Below are positions 25,591 through 34,606 of a DNA stretch of 64,000 nucleotides, one piece after another (position 1 is the stretch's first letter; each line of letters opens with the position of its first letter). The DNA comes from Sphingopyxis sp. BE259 (GTDB lineage: Bacteria; Pseudomonadota; Alphaproteobacteria; Sphingomonadales; Sphingomonadaceae), in contig NZ_JAVDWM010000001.1 in NCBI RefSeq assembly GCF_031457495.1, forward strand, positions 3,274,001-3,338,000, in the 5' to 3' direction. Both the position numbers and the translations under genes were made by a program. The notes under the pieces are model-generated. The model was not told where the DNA came from. It ran no database searches and saw only the letters and a list, made by a program, of their open reading frames with translations.

Positions 25591-27303
25591 TTACCGCCCC
25601 TGGCTGCGCCAGCGCTTGACCACGCGCTCCAGAATCTCCGCCTCGCCGCCGGTCTCGCGCCACAGTTTCGAGAACAGCGGATCGCTCGATGCCGGCCGCT
25701 TGTCTTCCTCCAGCGTGTCGAGATAGACGCGGATCGGGATCGACACGCCTTCGCCGCAGACGATGCATTCGCGGTTGCGCAGCGCCGGGATCGAATCGAT
25801 GAACCCGCGCGCGCCTTCGGGCATGGCGGCTTTAACGAAATGCTGGTCGCGCTCGTTGTTGAGGCGCATCGAAATGATCGTGCCGCACTGCGACAGCACG
25901 CCTTCGGCCAGATCGGACGGACGCTGGGTGATCAGGCCCAGCGACACGCCATATTTGCGGCCTTCTTTGGCGATCCGCTCCAGGATCTTGCGGACCGCTT
26001 GCCCGCTGCCGACGTCCTTTGACGGGATGTAACGATGGGCCTCTTCGCAGACGAGCAGGATCGGACGTTGCGGTTCGCCGCGCGACCAGATCGCATAGTC
26101 GAAGGTCAGGCGCGACAGCACCGCGACGACGACCCCGGTAATGTCCGACGGCACCCCCGACACGTCGATGATCGAGATCGGACGGCCGTCGGACGGCAGG
26201 CGGAAAATCTTGCCGAGGAAACCCGCCATCGTGTCGGCGACCAACATGCCCGAGAACATGAAATTATAGCGCGGATCGGCGCGCATTTCCTCGATCTTGC
26301 CCTTGATCCGCATGAACGGCGCCGACGAGGTCGCCTTGTCGAGCTTGCCCATCTCGTTGGTCAGGATGCTCAGCAGGTCGGACAGCAGATAGGGAATCGG
26401 CGAATCGACCGTAATCTTGGTCATCCCCTCGGCCAGCCGGTTCTTGGTCCGCGCCTGAAGCAGGCAGCGCGACAACACGTCGCAGTCGGCCTGGCGGTCG
26501 CGGCCTTGCGCGGTGACGAACACTTCGCAATGTTCTTCGAAGTTCATCAGCCAATAGGGCATGGCAAGGTTATCGACGTCGAACAGCGCCCCGATGCCCT
26601 TGAACGCCGCCGAATATTCGCCGTGCGGGTCGATCATCACGATATGACCCTGTGGCGCGAGTTCGCAGATCTTGTGCAGGATCAGCGCCGCGCTGGTCGA
26701 CTTGCCCGTACCCGTCGATCCCAGCAGCGCAAAATGCTTGCCCAACATCGCGTCGACATACAGCGAGCCGCGAATATCCTTGGTCGGATAGACGGTGCCG
26801 ATTTCGACATGCGCGCGTTCGTCGGCGGCGTAAATCTGTTTGAGGTCGGCGCTGGTCGCTGCGAACACCTGGCTGCCCGGGATCGGATAGCGGGTGACGC
26901 CGCGGCGGAAATTCGAAATGCGGCCGGTGATCTTTTCCTCTTCGCCTTCGCCCAGGAAGTCGATGGTCGCGACGATCAGCCCCTCGCCGCGTTCGTGCAA
27001 TTGCTGATCGCGGATGCTGGCGATCAGCCAGATATTGCCGACGCGAACCTTGACCTGCGCGCCGACCTGGCCCGCCATCGCCACCGCGGCATCGCTGGAC
27101 GCCGACAATTTCCCGATCGTTACGGCGTCGAGCAGGATGCGTGAGGCCGAGCCCGAAATATCGATCACTTCGCCGATCATCAGATCGTCGCGATGATGAT
27201 TGATCACCGGCGCCACCGCCGCAGCCGCGCCGCCACCGGCGAGCCGCACATGCTGTGCCGCGGTCGAGTCTCCAGCGGGAAATCCGCCACCCTGCATGTC
27301 CAT
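25591..27303 (-). CDS. HerA-like DNA translocase/ATPase (DUF87)
   Basis: A 570-residue HerA/FtsK-superfamily ATPase. An N-terminal HAS-barrel-like domain (to about residue 150) contains IGEVIDISGSASRILLD. The Walker A motif is LLGSTGTGKST (about residues 193-203). Walker B is ILLVCEEAHRYIP. A later LGLITQRPSDLAEGVLSQ holds the sensor glutamine, and RLNNERD the arginine region. HerA proteins pump DNA at breaks, usually with the NurA nuclease; no nurA is nearby. I chose the ATG at 27303, since the frame continues upstream only through a TTG. It is likely monocistronic. Confidence 0.86.
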   Translation of the reverse strand: MDMQGGGFPAGDSTAAQHVRLAGGGAAAAVAPVINHHRDDLMIGEVIDISGSASRILLDAVTIGKLSASSDAAVAMAGQVGAQVKVRVGNIWLIASIRDQQLHERGEGLIVATIDFLGEGEEEKITGRISNFRRGVTRYPIPGSQVFAATSADLKQIYAADERAHVEIGTVYPTKDIRGSLYVDAMLGKHFALLGSTGTGKSTSAALILHKICELAPQGHIVMIDPHGEYSAAFKGIGALFDVDNLAMPYWLMNFEEHCEVFVTAQGRDRQADCDVLSRCLLQARTKNRLAEGMTKITVDSPIPYLLSDLLSILTNEMGKLDKATSSAPFMRIKGKIEEMRADPRYNFMFSGMLVADTMAGFLGKIFRLPSDGRPISIIDVSGVPSDITGVVVAVLSRLTFDYAIWSRGEPQRPILLVCEEAHRYIPSKDVGSGQAVRKILERIAKEGRKYGVSLGLITQRPSDLAEGVLSQCGTIISMRLNNERDQHFVKAAMPEGARGFIDSIPALRNRECIVCGEGVSIPIRVYLDTLEEDKRPASSDPLFSKLWRETGGEAEILERVVKRWRSQGR

Positions 27304-27373
27304 CAAAACGCCCCGCCTTCATTGGTCCCGATGGCGGTATCGCAGGTCAGGGTAAATATTGGCTAAAGGCAGT

Positions 27374-28147
27374 TCACCGGCGGCGGAATATCGCCGACGC
27401 GGCATAGCCGAGCAGCAGCGACAGGACCACCGCGGTAAGACCATAAAGAAAGCCGTGACGCTCTGCCGCCAGCGCGACGAAGCGTTCGAATCCAGCCTTG
27501 CGGATCTGGACGTCGCGCGAGGCGACCGCGATCACGCGGCCGCGGCTGATCAGAAAGGTTTCGGCGCGATAGGTGCCGACCGGCACCCGCGCCGGCACCG
27601 GAATGCGCGCCCGATAGAGCACCCCCTCGGTGATCTCGACCGCCGCCGGATTTTCATAGAACAGCCCGAGACGGCGATAGAGGTCGGTCAGCCCGGCTTC
27701 GAAGCGTTCGAGCTTGCTCGCCTCCGAAAAGCTCGACGGCGACATCGACAGGTTAGCGAGCCCCAGTTCAAAGATCGCTGCGGTGCGTTCGTCGACCAGC
27801 TTGTCGATCGGGCGCGACGATCCGATCGCATAGAAACCGGGCGAGGTTCGCAGCCGGATGCTGCTGGCGTTGACCCAGATGCCGGCGACGCGCCGCTTTT
27901 CGCGCAGCACGATCGGCCGCATCGGCCCCTTCAACACGACGACGATGTCGGCGCGGTCGTCGGGCAGGCGCTGGCCGGGATAGAGGATCGCGCCGAACAG
28001 CAGCAATTCCTCGCCGGTAAAGCTATACTGGATGTCGATCGCCCGGCTCGACACATCGGGAACCAGCCGCGGATCGGCGGCCTGCGTCGCCACCGGCGCG
28101 AACAGCAGCGCGGCGATCATCAATGGCAAGGCGCGCAGTCGGCTCAT
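27374..28147 (-). CDS. TIGR02186-like membrane-anchored periplasmic protein
   Basis: A 257-residue protein. A signal peptide (LRALPLMIAALLFAPVATQA) is followed by a periplasmic domain with FTGEELLLFGAILYPG, DIVVVLKGP and RVAGIWVNASS. Near the C-terminus is one membrane helix, FLYGLTAVVLSLLLGYAASAI, with an FRRR cytoplasmic end. This pattern matches the alphaproteobacterial TIGR02186 group, of unknown function. It overlaps the upstream TauE/SafE transporter by 4 nt (ATGA). It may be an accessory subunit of that transporter. Confidence 0.78.
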   Translation of the reverse strand: MSRLRALPLMIAALLFAPVATQAADPRLVPDVSSRAIDIQYSFTGEELLLFGAILYPGQRLPDDRADIVVVLKGPMRPIVLREKRRVAGIWVNASSIRLRTSPGFYAIGSSRPIDKLVDERTAAIFELGLANLSMSPSSFSEASKLERFEAGLTDLYRRLGLFYENPAAVEITEGVLYRARIPVPARVPVGTYRAETFLISRGRVIAVASRDVQIRKAGFERFVALAAERHGFLYGLTAVVLSLLLGYAASAIFRRR

Positions 28148-29052
28148 TGCACCGAATAAATTTCGTCGGGTCGGATGAACAGCCCGACCGCCATCTGCAA
28201 CGCCACCAGCAGGACGATCGCCGCGAGCGCCAACCGCAGATATTCGGGCCGCGCCTTTTGGGCGAAGCGTGCCCCGAACTGCGCCCCGACCACGCTGCCG
28301 AGCAGCAGCAGCCCGGCGAGCACGATGTCGACCGCGCCCGTCGTCAGCGCATGAACCATCGTCGTCGCGATCGTCACGAACAGGATCTGGAACAGTGAGG
28401 TGCCGACGACGACCTGCGTCCCCATGCCGAGCAGATACAGCATCGCGGGCACCATGATGAACCCGCCGCCAACCCCGAGCAGCATCGTCAGCACCCCGCC
28501 GACCATCCCGAGCAACAGCGGCGCGAGCGGGGAGATGTAGAGCCCCGAACGATAGAAGCGCCAGCGCAGCGGCAGGTTGGCCACCATCGGATGGTGACGC
28601 CGCTTGCGCGCCGGGGCGGGCAGCCCGGCTTGTGCAGCGCGAAAGCTACCCCACGCCTCGCGCCCCATGAACGTCCCGACGGTGCCGAGCAGCGCGACAT
28701 ACAGGACCGAAATCACCGTATCGATTTGCCCCCAGGCGGTGAGCAGTTCGAACAATCCGGCGCCGATCAGCGACCCGAGCAGACCGCCGGCGACCAGCAC
28801 CGCCCCCATTCGCAGGTCGACCCCGTCGCGTTCGAGATGCGCCATTACCCCCGATACGCTCGCCCCAGTGACCTGCGTCGCCGCCGACGCCGCCGCCACG
28901 GTCGGCGGAATGCCGTAAAAGATCAGCAAGGGCGTGGTCAGAAACCCGCCGCCAACCCCGAACATGCCCGACAGAAAGCCCACCCCGCCGCCGAGCAGCA
29001 CGATGACCAACGCATTGACCGACAAATTGGCAACGGGAAGATAAAGGTCCAT
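28144..29052 (-). CDS. Sulfite exporter TauE/SafE family permease
   Basis: A 302-residue inner-membrane permease with about eight helices in two repeats. The first repeat shows VIVLLGGGVGFLSGMFGVGGGFLTTPLLI and the second MVGGVLTMLLGVGGGFIMVPAML; the repeated GxGGGF motif is the family hallmark. Members export sulfite, sulfonates or other organic anions; specificity cannot be set. It is the first gene of a two-gene unit with the TIGR02186-like partner, with which it overlaps by 4 nt. Confidence 0.88.
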   Translation of the reverse strand: MDLYLPVANLSVNALVIVLLGGGVGFLSGMFGVGGGFLTTPLLIFYGIPPTVAAASAATQVTGASVSGVMAHLERDGVDLRMGAVLVAGGLLGSLIGAGLFELLTAWGQIDTVISVLYVALLGTVGTFMGREAWGSFRAAQAGLPAPARKRRHHPMVANLPLRWRFYRSGLYISPLAPLLLGMVGGVLTMLLGVGGGFIMVPAMLYLLGMGTQVVVGTSLFQILFVTIATTMVHALTTGAVDIVLAGLLLLGSVVGAQFGARFAQKARPEYLRLALAAIVLLVALQMAVGLFIRPDEIYSVQ

Positions 29053-29156
29053 GGCCCCGAATATGCTTCAGCGGCACCAGAACAGCGCCGATTCCATAGA
29101 CCCTAGACGATTTTTTCGGAGCGGGGAATCGGGTGGGCCGCTATTTTTGCGGCCGC

Positions 29157-30308
29157 TTAAAAGTCGGTGGCCAGGGTCAGCGCGACGCCACTTTCGGGTT
29201 GTGCATCGCCCGCAACCCGCTGGCGCCAGTCGAGCGCGATCCGGCTGCCCGCGCCGATGTCGGGCAGCCGCAGGGTGAGCCGAGGGCCAACATCGACGCG
29301 CGCCGCCCCAGGCTGCACCGCCCCCGCCGCCAGCGCGCCGAGCCGCAATGGCGACGTCGCATCGGGCCCAATCCGGCGGTCGATCACGATCGCGCCGTCG
29401 GCAAAGCCATCGCGCCGCCGCGCCCCAACGACGCCCGCCTGACCATAAGCCTCCAGCCGGAAACCATGCGCGAGGGCGACGTCCGATACGCCGCCACTGA
29501 CCATCGCGGTGAGCGCAGTGCGCCCCGCTTTCCCGATCGCGACCCGCTGTTCGACCGCAACATCGATCGGCCAATGCTCCAGCGGCGCAAAGGCGAGGCC
29601 GAACGCCAACTCGCGCTGGTCTGGGCGCCGCACCGCGATCGTCGCCCGGCCATAGGCGCGCATGCGGCCAGTGCTGCCGAACCCGTGGCTGAGCCGCAGC
29701 CCGGCCTGGCTGCCGCCCAGCTGGCTCGCTGCGGCAATGCCATCGGGCGCGTCCGGCGCGCCATCGCGCAGGTAGAGCCAGCCGGCAAGCGACCAGCCCG
29801 ACAATTGCCGCCGCATCCAGAACGGCTTGCCCTGCCCCGGATCAGAGCGGGCGGCGACCGGAAGCGGAAACCATGCCGGCCCGCCCGATGCCATCGCCGA
29901 TCGCGCCGCGCCGCCCGGTGATGGCGGCAACAGCCGGGCCATCAGTGCGAGGCGCAAGCTGTGGCGGTCGCCGCCGACGCCCGAAACCAGAGGCTGCCCG
30001 CTAGCGCCCGTCATCGGTATCGAACCGCTTGCCACCGGCACCGCCGCAAAACCGGCGCCCGGCGCCTGCATCGCGGGCAGCGATCGGGTGTCTGGGGCCG
30101 CCGCGATGCGATCGTCGTGATCGGCGATTGCCCCGGTTGCGGCGAAGGGAGACGGCGCCGACCAAGGCGTCCGAACGGCATCTGCCGACGCGGACCCCGC
30201 CGGGCTCCAATGGGCCAGCACCCGCACCACGGTCCAGCCGCCAACACACAGCAGCAGGAACCGCAGCGCCGGCGCATCGCGGCGCGCGTCCAACCGCCGC
30301 GCCATCAT
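29157..30308 (-). CDS. NfrA C-terminal-like outer-membrane protein (minimal)
   Basis: A 383-residue protein. A hydrophobic N-terminal segment (residues 16-33) acts as signal or anchor. A Pro/Ala-rich linker follows to about residue 160. From residue 164, FWMRRQLSGWSLAGWLYLRDG begins a region with alternating hydrophobic strands, ASQLGGSQAGLRLSHGFG and RAYGRATIAVRR, and it ends LTLATDF with the terminal Phe typical of outer-membrane beta-barrels. The pattern resembles the C-terminal domain of phage N4 receptor NfrA, without its long N-terminal repeat region. The ATG at 30308 overlaps the glycosyltransferase stop by 4 nt. The NfrA relation is from memory and moderately sure. Confidence 0.6.
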   Translation of the reverse strand: MMARRLDARRDAPALRFLLLCVGGWTVVRVLAHWSPAGSASADAVRTPWSAPSPFAATGAIADHDDRIAAAPDTRSLPAMQAPGAGFAAVPVASGSIPMTGASGQPLVSGVGGDRHSLRLALMARLLPPSPGGAARSAMASGGPAWFPLPVAARSDPGQGKPFWMRRQLSGWSLAGWLYLRDGAPDAPDGIAAASQLGGSQAGLRLSHGFGSTGRMRAYGRATIAVRRPDQRELAFGLAFAPLEHWPIDVAVEQRVAIGKAGRTALTAMVSGGVSDVALAHGFRLEAYGQAGVVGARRRDGFADGAIVIDRRIGPDATSPLRLGALAAGAVQPGAARVDVGPRLTLRLPDIGAGSRIALDWRQRVAGDAQPESGVALTLATDF

Positions 30309-31759
30309 CGCCGCGCCGCCGCGATCATGGCCGGATCGCCGGCCATATCGGACGCCCAATGCTCGGTCTTGTCCCAGATTACCTGCCCCGACCGCAGCAT
30401 CCGCCAATAGAGAATGATCGCTCGCCGCGCCGCGAGCATGGCGATGATGTTCGCCACAAACGCCCGCGGCACGGCGCGCGCACCCTCGCGCCAGCCGTAC
30501 CAGCATGTGGTGAAATAGATGCGCATCCCCAGCCGCCAGAGCAACAGTACCGCGTTCATCGCAAGCAGCCAGCGCATCCCATCCCCAAGCGTGGCCGGAT
30601 GCCATCCCAGCAACGCCTGCCCGGCCCAACCGATCGCCGTGACAAGCAGCCCGGCATAAGCTGCGAGCAGGATGATCGCTGCCAGCGGGGCGCGGCGATC
30701 GCGCCACAACATCCACCGCGCCAGCCAAAGCTGACCCGCCGGAACGCCGACCATCTCGCGCCGTGACCCGGGCCACCCAAGATGGTCCCAACCGGCCAGT
30801 GCAATCCCGGCGATCCACCGTGCTTTCTGTTTCACCGCGGCATCGACCGCGCCGGGAAATACGCCGCGCGACACGATCGAGTCGCCACTCCGCGACGCGG
30901 TCTCGACAAAGCGGGCGCCCAGGCCATAGGCGCCGATTACCATGCCGACCTCGTAATCTTCGGTCAGGCTGTCACAGCGAAACGGATTGCCGCCGCGGTC
31001 GATCGCCAGCAGCGCCAACACGCTGCGCGTCAAGGCGCAGCCGACCCCCGCCGACGGCATGGGCAAGCCGAGGCGCGAACGCACCACCAGTTCCTTGCCA
31101 TGCGCCTCGGCAAACTCGTCGCCATAATGACCGCCGATCCAGCGCGACCCGCTCCGGACCACCGGCGCGACCGGAATCTGCACCATTGCGTGATCGCACA
31201 GATACCGGCGATAGAGGGCAAGTTCGCCGGGATGCACATGATCTTCGGCATCGTGGAGGACGACCGCGGCAAAGCGCACACCCTCCGCCCGCTCATCCTC
31301 GCCCAGCGCCGCCCAGAGCCGATTGAGATTGTCGCCCTTGGTCGTCGGTCCGGCGGCAGCGCTGATAACCAGCCTCAGTCGCCGGTCGCGCACGATCAGC
31401 GGCGATATGGCAAACAGCGTCGCGGCGTCGTTGGGATAGCAGCCGACATACAGCCGGAAATCCTCATCCTCCCAGGCGGCGAGGGTCCGCTCGATCATCG
31501 CGGGCAGCACCCGCGCCTCGTCCCACGCCGGAACGAAGATCGCCAGCGTTCCGGCCAGCGGCGGCAGATCGCCGGGATCAAGGCAGTGTTCGCGGGGTTT
31601 TTCGGGACGCGTCCCCAGCCAAAATGCATCGAAAAACAGATCGTCGAGTCCGATCAGCAGAATACCCACCGATGCAAACAGCATCAGTTCGTGGCCAGCC
31701 CCAAGCACCAGCCATTCCAGCCATGCGGTCGACAGCTCCACCCACCAGCCCTGTACCAC
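30305..31759 (-). CDS. NfrB-like membrane glycosyltransferase (GT2), lacking the C-terminal regulatory domain
   Basis: A 484-residue processive-type family 2 glycosyltransferase. It has an N-terminal membrane helix (residues 23-40), then FVPAWDEARVL (nucleotide-sugar site) and KGDNLN. The acidic metal motif is HDAEDHVHP (D170-D173), the base motif TEDYE (266-270) and the acceptor motif Q311-K-A-R-W315. Several C-terminal helices precede a WDKTEH motif near residue 462, which NfrB proteins share. NfrB of E. coli continues with a cyclic-di-GMP-binding domain; this protein stops about 18 residues after WDKTEH. The GTG start at 31759 is uncertain. It should make or export a surface glycan with the downstream NfrA-like protein. 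Confidence 0.78.
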   Translation of the reverse strand: MVQGWWVELSTAWLEWLVLGAGHELMLFASVGILLIGLDDLFFDAFWLGTRPEKPREHCLDPGDLPPLAGTLAIFVPAWDEARVLPAMIERTLAAWEDEDFRLYVGCYPNDAATLFAISPLIVRDRRLRLVISAAAGPTTKGDNLNRLWAALGEDERAEGVRFAAVVLHDAEDHVHPGELALYRRYLCDHAMVQIPVAPVVRSGSRWIGGHYGDEFAEAHGKELVVRSRLGLPMPSAGVGCALTRSVLALLAIDRGGNPFRCDSLTEDYEVGMVIGAYGLGARFVETASRSGDSIVSRGVFPGAVDAAVKQKARWIAGIALAGWDHLGWPGSRREMVGVPAGQLWLARWMLWRDRRAPLAAIILLAAYAGLLVTAIGWAGQALLGWHPATLGDGMRWLLAMNAVLLLWRLGMRIYFTTCWYGWREGARAVPRAFVANIIAMLAARRAIILYWRMLRSGQVIWDKTEHWASDMAGDPAMIAAARR

Positions 31760-31875
31760 CGTGGCAGCGCGCCACCCACGTCGCCATTGCTATCGCGCGG
31801 CAGGGATTTGTAAAGCCGCGCTCATGCGGTTAGGGAAGCCGCGACGCCCCGCCAGACCATGGAGACAATCAGCGC

Positions 31876-33162
31876 ATGAGCATGGGTAATCCGCCTCGTT
31901 CGGTTTTGCGGGACTTTCTCGCGAGCGAGAGCGCGGGCGGGATGCTGCTCATTTTCGCCGCCATTTTGGCAATGATTGTCGCCAATTCGTCGCTCGGCAC
32001 CGTCTATCATGATGCTGTCCACGCGGTGACGGGTCCGGTGCTGACCGACAAGCTCGGCCCGATGACGGTTCATCTGTGGATCAATGACGGACTGATGGCG
32101 GTCTTTTTTCTGCTCGTCGGGCTCGAAATCAAGCGCGAGTTCGTCGACGGACGGCTCGCGAGCTGGGACCGGCGACGGTTGCCGTTCATTGCGGCGGCGG
32201 CGGGGATGGCCGTGCCCGCGGCGCTCTATTTGCTGTTTGCGGGGTCGACACCGGGCCTGGCCCAAGGCTGGGCGATTCCGGCCGCCACCGACATCGCCTT
32301 TGCGATGGGCGTGCTGGCCTTGCTCGGCCGCCGCGCGCCGACGTCGCTCAAGCTGTTTCTCGTCACCGTTGCGATCGTCGACGACATGGGCGCGGTCGCG
32401 ATCATCGCGCTGTTCTACACCGCCAAGATCAACTTGCTCGCGCTCGCCGCGGCGGCGGCGATCCTTGGCGCAATGTTTGCGATGGGCCGGTTCGGCATCA
32501 AAAGCCTGCCGCTCTACCTGCTTGCCTTTGTCTTTCTCTGGTATGCCATGCTGCTCTCTGGCGTTCACGCCACGATCGCCGGGGTTCTGGCGGCGATGGC
32601 AATCCCGTTCGAGCGCACCCCGGGCGCACCCGACAGCCAGACCTCGCCGCTCCACCGGCTCGAACATGGCCTCCATCCCTGGGTCGCCTTTGCGATCGTG
32701 CCGCTGTTCGGCTTTGCCAACGCCGGGGTCGATATGAGCGGCTTGACCGCCGAACAGCTGTTCGCGCCGTTACCGCTCGGTATCGCGGCGGGACTGTTCC
32801 TGGGCAAGCAGCTGGGTATTTTCGGCAGCGTCTGGCTGGCGGTCAAGCTGGGCATCGCGGGTAAGCTGCGCGGCGCGACCTGGCTGCAAATCTATGGCGT
32901 CGCGATGCTGTGCGGCATCGGCTTCACGATGAGCCTGTTCATCGGGGGCCTGGCTTTTCCCGGCGAGCCCCTGTTGATCGAAGAAGCCAAGATCGGCATC
33001 CTGATGGGGTCGCTTGCCGCGGCGCTGGTCGGGTTTGCGGTTCTGCGCTTCGCGCCGCTCCATCCTGAACATAATGCGGTTGAGCGCGAAACCGACGCCG
33101 AGATCGCCGCTGACGGCGATGTCGACGACACGTCCGAAGATCAGGAACCGGCAACCGCATGA
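31876..33162 (+). CDS. nhaA: Na+/H+ antiporter NhaA
   Basis: A 428-residue inner-membrane Na+/H+ antiporter, which exports Na+ and brings in protons for pH and salt homeostasis. The ion-binding aspartates are in VAIVDDMGAVAIIALFYTA, with the unwound-helix region ATDIAFAMGVLALLG. Other family landmarks are NDGLMAVFFLLVGLEIKREF and LSGVHATIAGVLAAMAIPF. About eleven helices are visible, followed by an acidic C-terminal tail (residues ~395-428). Alternative start at 31882. The stop overlaps the following DUF885 gene (ATGA). Confidence 0.95.
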   Translation: MSMGNPPRSVLRDFLASESAGGMLLIFAAILAMIVANSSLGTVYHDAVHAVTGPVLTDKLGPMTVHLWINDGLMAVFFLLVGLEIKREFVDGRLASWDRRRLPFIAAAAGMAVPAALYLLFAGSTPGLAQGWAIPAATDIAFAMGVLALLGRRAPTSLKLFLVTVAIVDDMGAVAIIALFYTAKINLLALAAAAAILGAMFAMGRFGIKSLPLYLLAFVFLWYAMLLSGVHATIAGVLAAMAIPFERTPGAPDSQTSPLHRLEHGLHPWVAFAIVPLFGFANAGVDMSGLTAEQLFAPLPLGIAAGLFLGKQLGIFGSVWLAVKLGIAGKLRGATWLQIYGVAMLCGIGFTMSLFIGGLAFPGEPLLIEEAKIGILMGSLAAALVGFAVLRFAPLHPEHNAVERETDAEIAADGDVDDTSEDQEPATA

Positions 33163-34514
33163 TGTCCAAATCGATCCTGGTGGCACTGGCCACCACCGTC
33201 ATCCTGTCGGGTTGCGCGGCGCGCCAAGCCGCCCGCGCTCCGGGCGAAGCCGATGTCGCGGCAATCGACGTGCGCCGCACCCCGGCCGCGGCGCAGGCGC
33301 TAAACGATATTGCCGCGACCTATTTGCGGCTGACGCTCGAGATCGGCACCCACGAGGACGGCTATATCGATGCCTATTATGGCCCGCCCGAGCTGAAAAC
33401 GGCGGCCGAGGCGGCGCCGCGCGACAAGCCGACATTGCTCGCCGCGACCCGCGACCTGACCGCCACGCTGACCGCCGTCGCCCGCCGCCTGTCCGACCCG
33501 CTCGACCGCCGCCGCGCCGCCTTTCTGCGCGCCCAATTGCGCGCCGCCGAAACGCGGCTGCTGATGATGCAGGGCACCCGCTTTGCCTTTGCCGACGAAG
33601 CCGAGCGGCTGTTCGGGGTCCGCCCGCAATTAAAGCCGCTCGCCAGCTACGACCAGTATCTGGCCGCGGTCGAGGCGCTCGTCCCCGGCGACGGCCAGCT
33701 TGCGGCGCGGGTCGAGGCCTATCTCGATGGCTTCACCATCCCAAAGGACCGGCTGCAAAAGGTTTTCGACGTCGCCATCGCGCGCTGCCGCGGCCGCAGC
33801 CTGGCGCATATTCCAATGCCGGGCGGCGAGAGCTTCCGGCTGGAGTTCGTCACCGGCAAAAGCTGGAGCGGCTATAATTATTACCAAGGCGCCTATCACA
33901 GCCTGATCCAGGTCAACACCGACCTGCCGATCCGCCTGTCGCGCGCGCTCGATCTGGGCTGTCACGAGGGTTATCCGGGGCACCATCTGCTCAATATGAA
34001 GCTCGAGGAAAAGCTGGTGAAGGAACGCGGCTGGAGTGAATTCAGCGTCTATCCGCTCTACAGCCCGCAAAGCCTGATCGCCGAGGGGACGGCGAATTAC
34101 GGCATCGATCTGGCGTTCCCCGAAGCCAGCAAGGCCGAAACCGAGCGCGACATCCTGATGCCGCTCGCCGAAATCGCCGTGCCGACGGACGATCGCTACT
34201 GGCAGCTTCTGAAAGCGACCAACGCGCTGTCCGGCGCACGGTTGACGATCGCGCAGCAATATCTCGACGGCATCATCGACCGCCCGGCCGCGGTCGCGCT
34301 GACCCAGAAATATCTGCTCGTGTCGGAAAAGCGCGCCGAACAATCGGTCAGCTTCACCGACCAGTATCGCAGCTATGTGATCAACTACGGCCTCGGCGAA
34401 GCCATGGTCCGCGCGCATGTCGAGCGCGGCAAGCCCAGCCGCGACGAAATGTGGCGCCGCATGGCAAAGCTGATCAGCGAACCGACACTACCATCGGACC
34501 TGCTCGCCCGATGA
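33159..34514 (+). CDS. DUF885-family lipoprotein (putative zinc-dependent hydrolase)
   Basis: A 451-residue exported lipoprotein: the signal peptide ends VILSGC, giving a lipidated Cys near residue 19. The body matches DUF885 proteins, with the putative metal site LGCHEGYPGHHLLNM (H-E...H-H) and a downstream EGTANYGIDLAFPE segment likely to supply another ligand. The fold is related to gluzincin-type peptidases, but no substrate is known to me. The start overlaps the nhaA stop by 4 nt, so the two are co-transcribed. The lipobox supports this start. Confidence 0.8.
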   Translation: MMSKSILVALATTVILSGCAARQAARAPGEADVAAIDVRRTPAAAQALNDIAATYLRLTLEIGTHEDGYIDAYYGPPELKTAAEAAPRDKPTLLAATRDLTATLTAVARRLSDPLDRRRAAFLRAQLRAAETRLLMMQGTRFAFADEAERLFGVRPQLKPLASYDQYLAAVEALVPGDGQLAARVEAYLDGFTIPKDRLQKVFDVAIARCRGRSLAHIPMPGGESFRLEFVTGKSWSGYNYYQGAYHSLIQVNTDLPIRLSRALDLGCHEGYPGHHLLNMKLEEKLVKERGWSEFSVYPLYSPQSLIAEGTANYGIDLAFPEASKAETERDILMPLAEIAVPTDDRYWQLLKATNALSGARLTIAQQYLDGIIDRPAAVALTQKYLLVSEKRAEQSVSFTDQYRSYVINYGLGEAMVRAHVERGKPSRDEMWRRMAKLISEPTLPSDLLAR

Positions 34515-34606
34515 CGCGCACCGCGCCCCTGTTATGGCTCGGCCAGTCGGGATCGCCGCGCCGCCCTCCGGCGGGGGTGTATCCGCGGGGTTGAGGAACG
34601 CACTCA

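Noticed and set aside
29157..30818. A longer version of the NfrA-like protein starting at 30818.
   Set aside because: The extra 170 residues overlap the glycosyltransferase in another frame and have shadow composition. The ATGATG at 30308-30303 with ATGA coupling is a better start.
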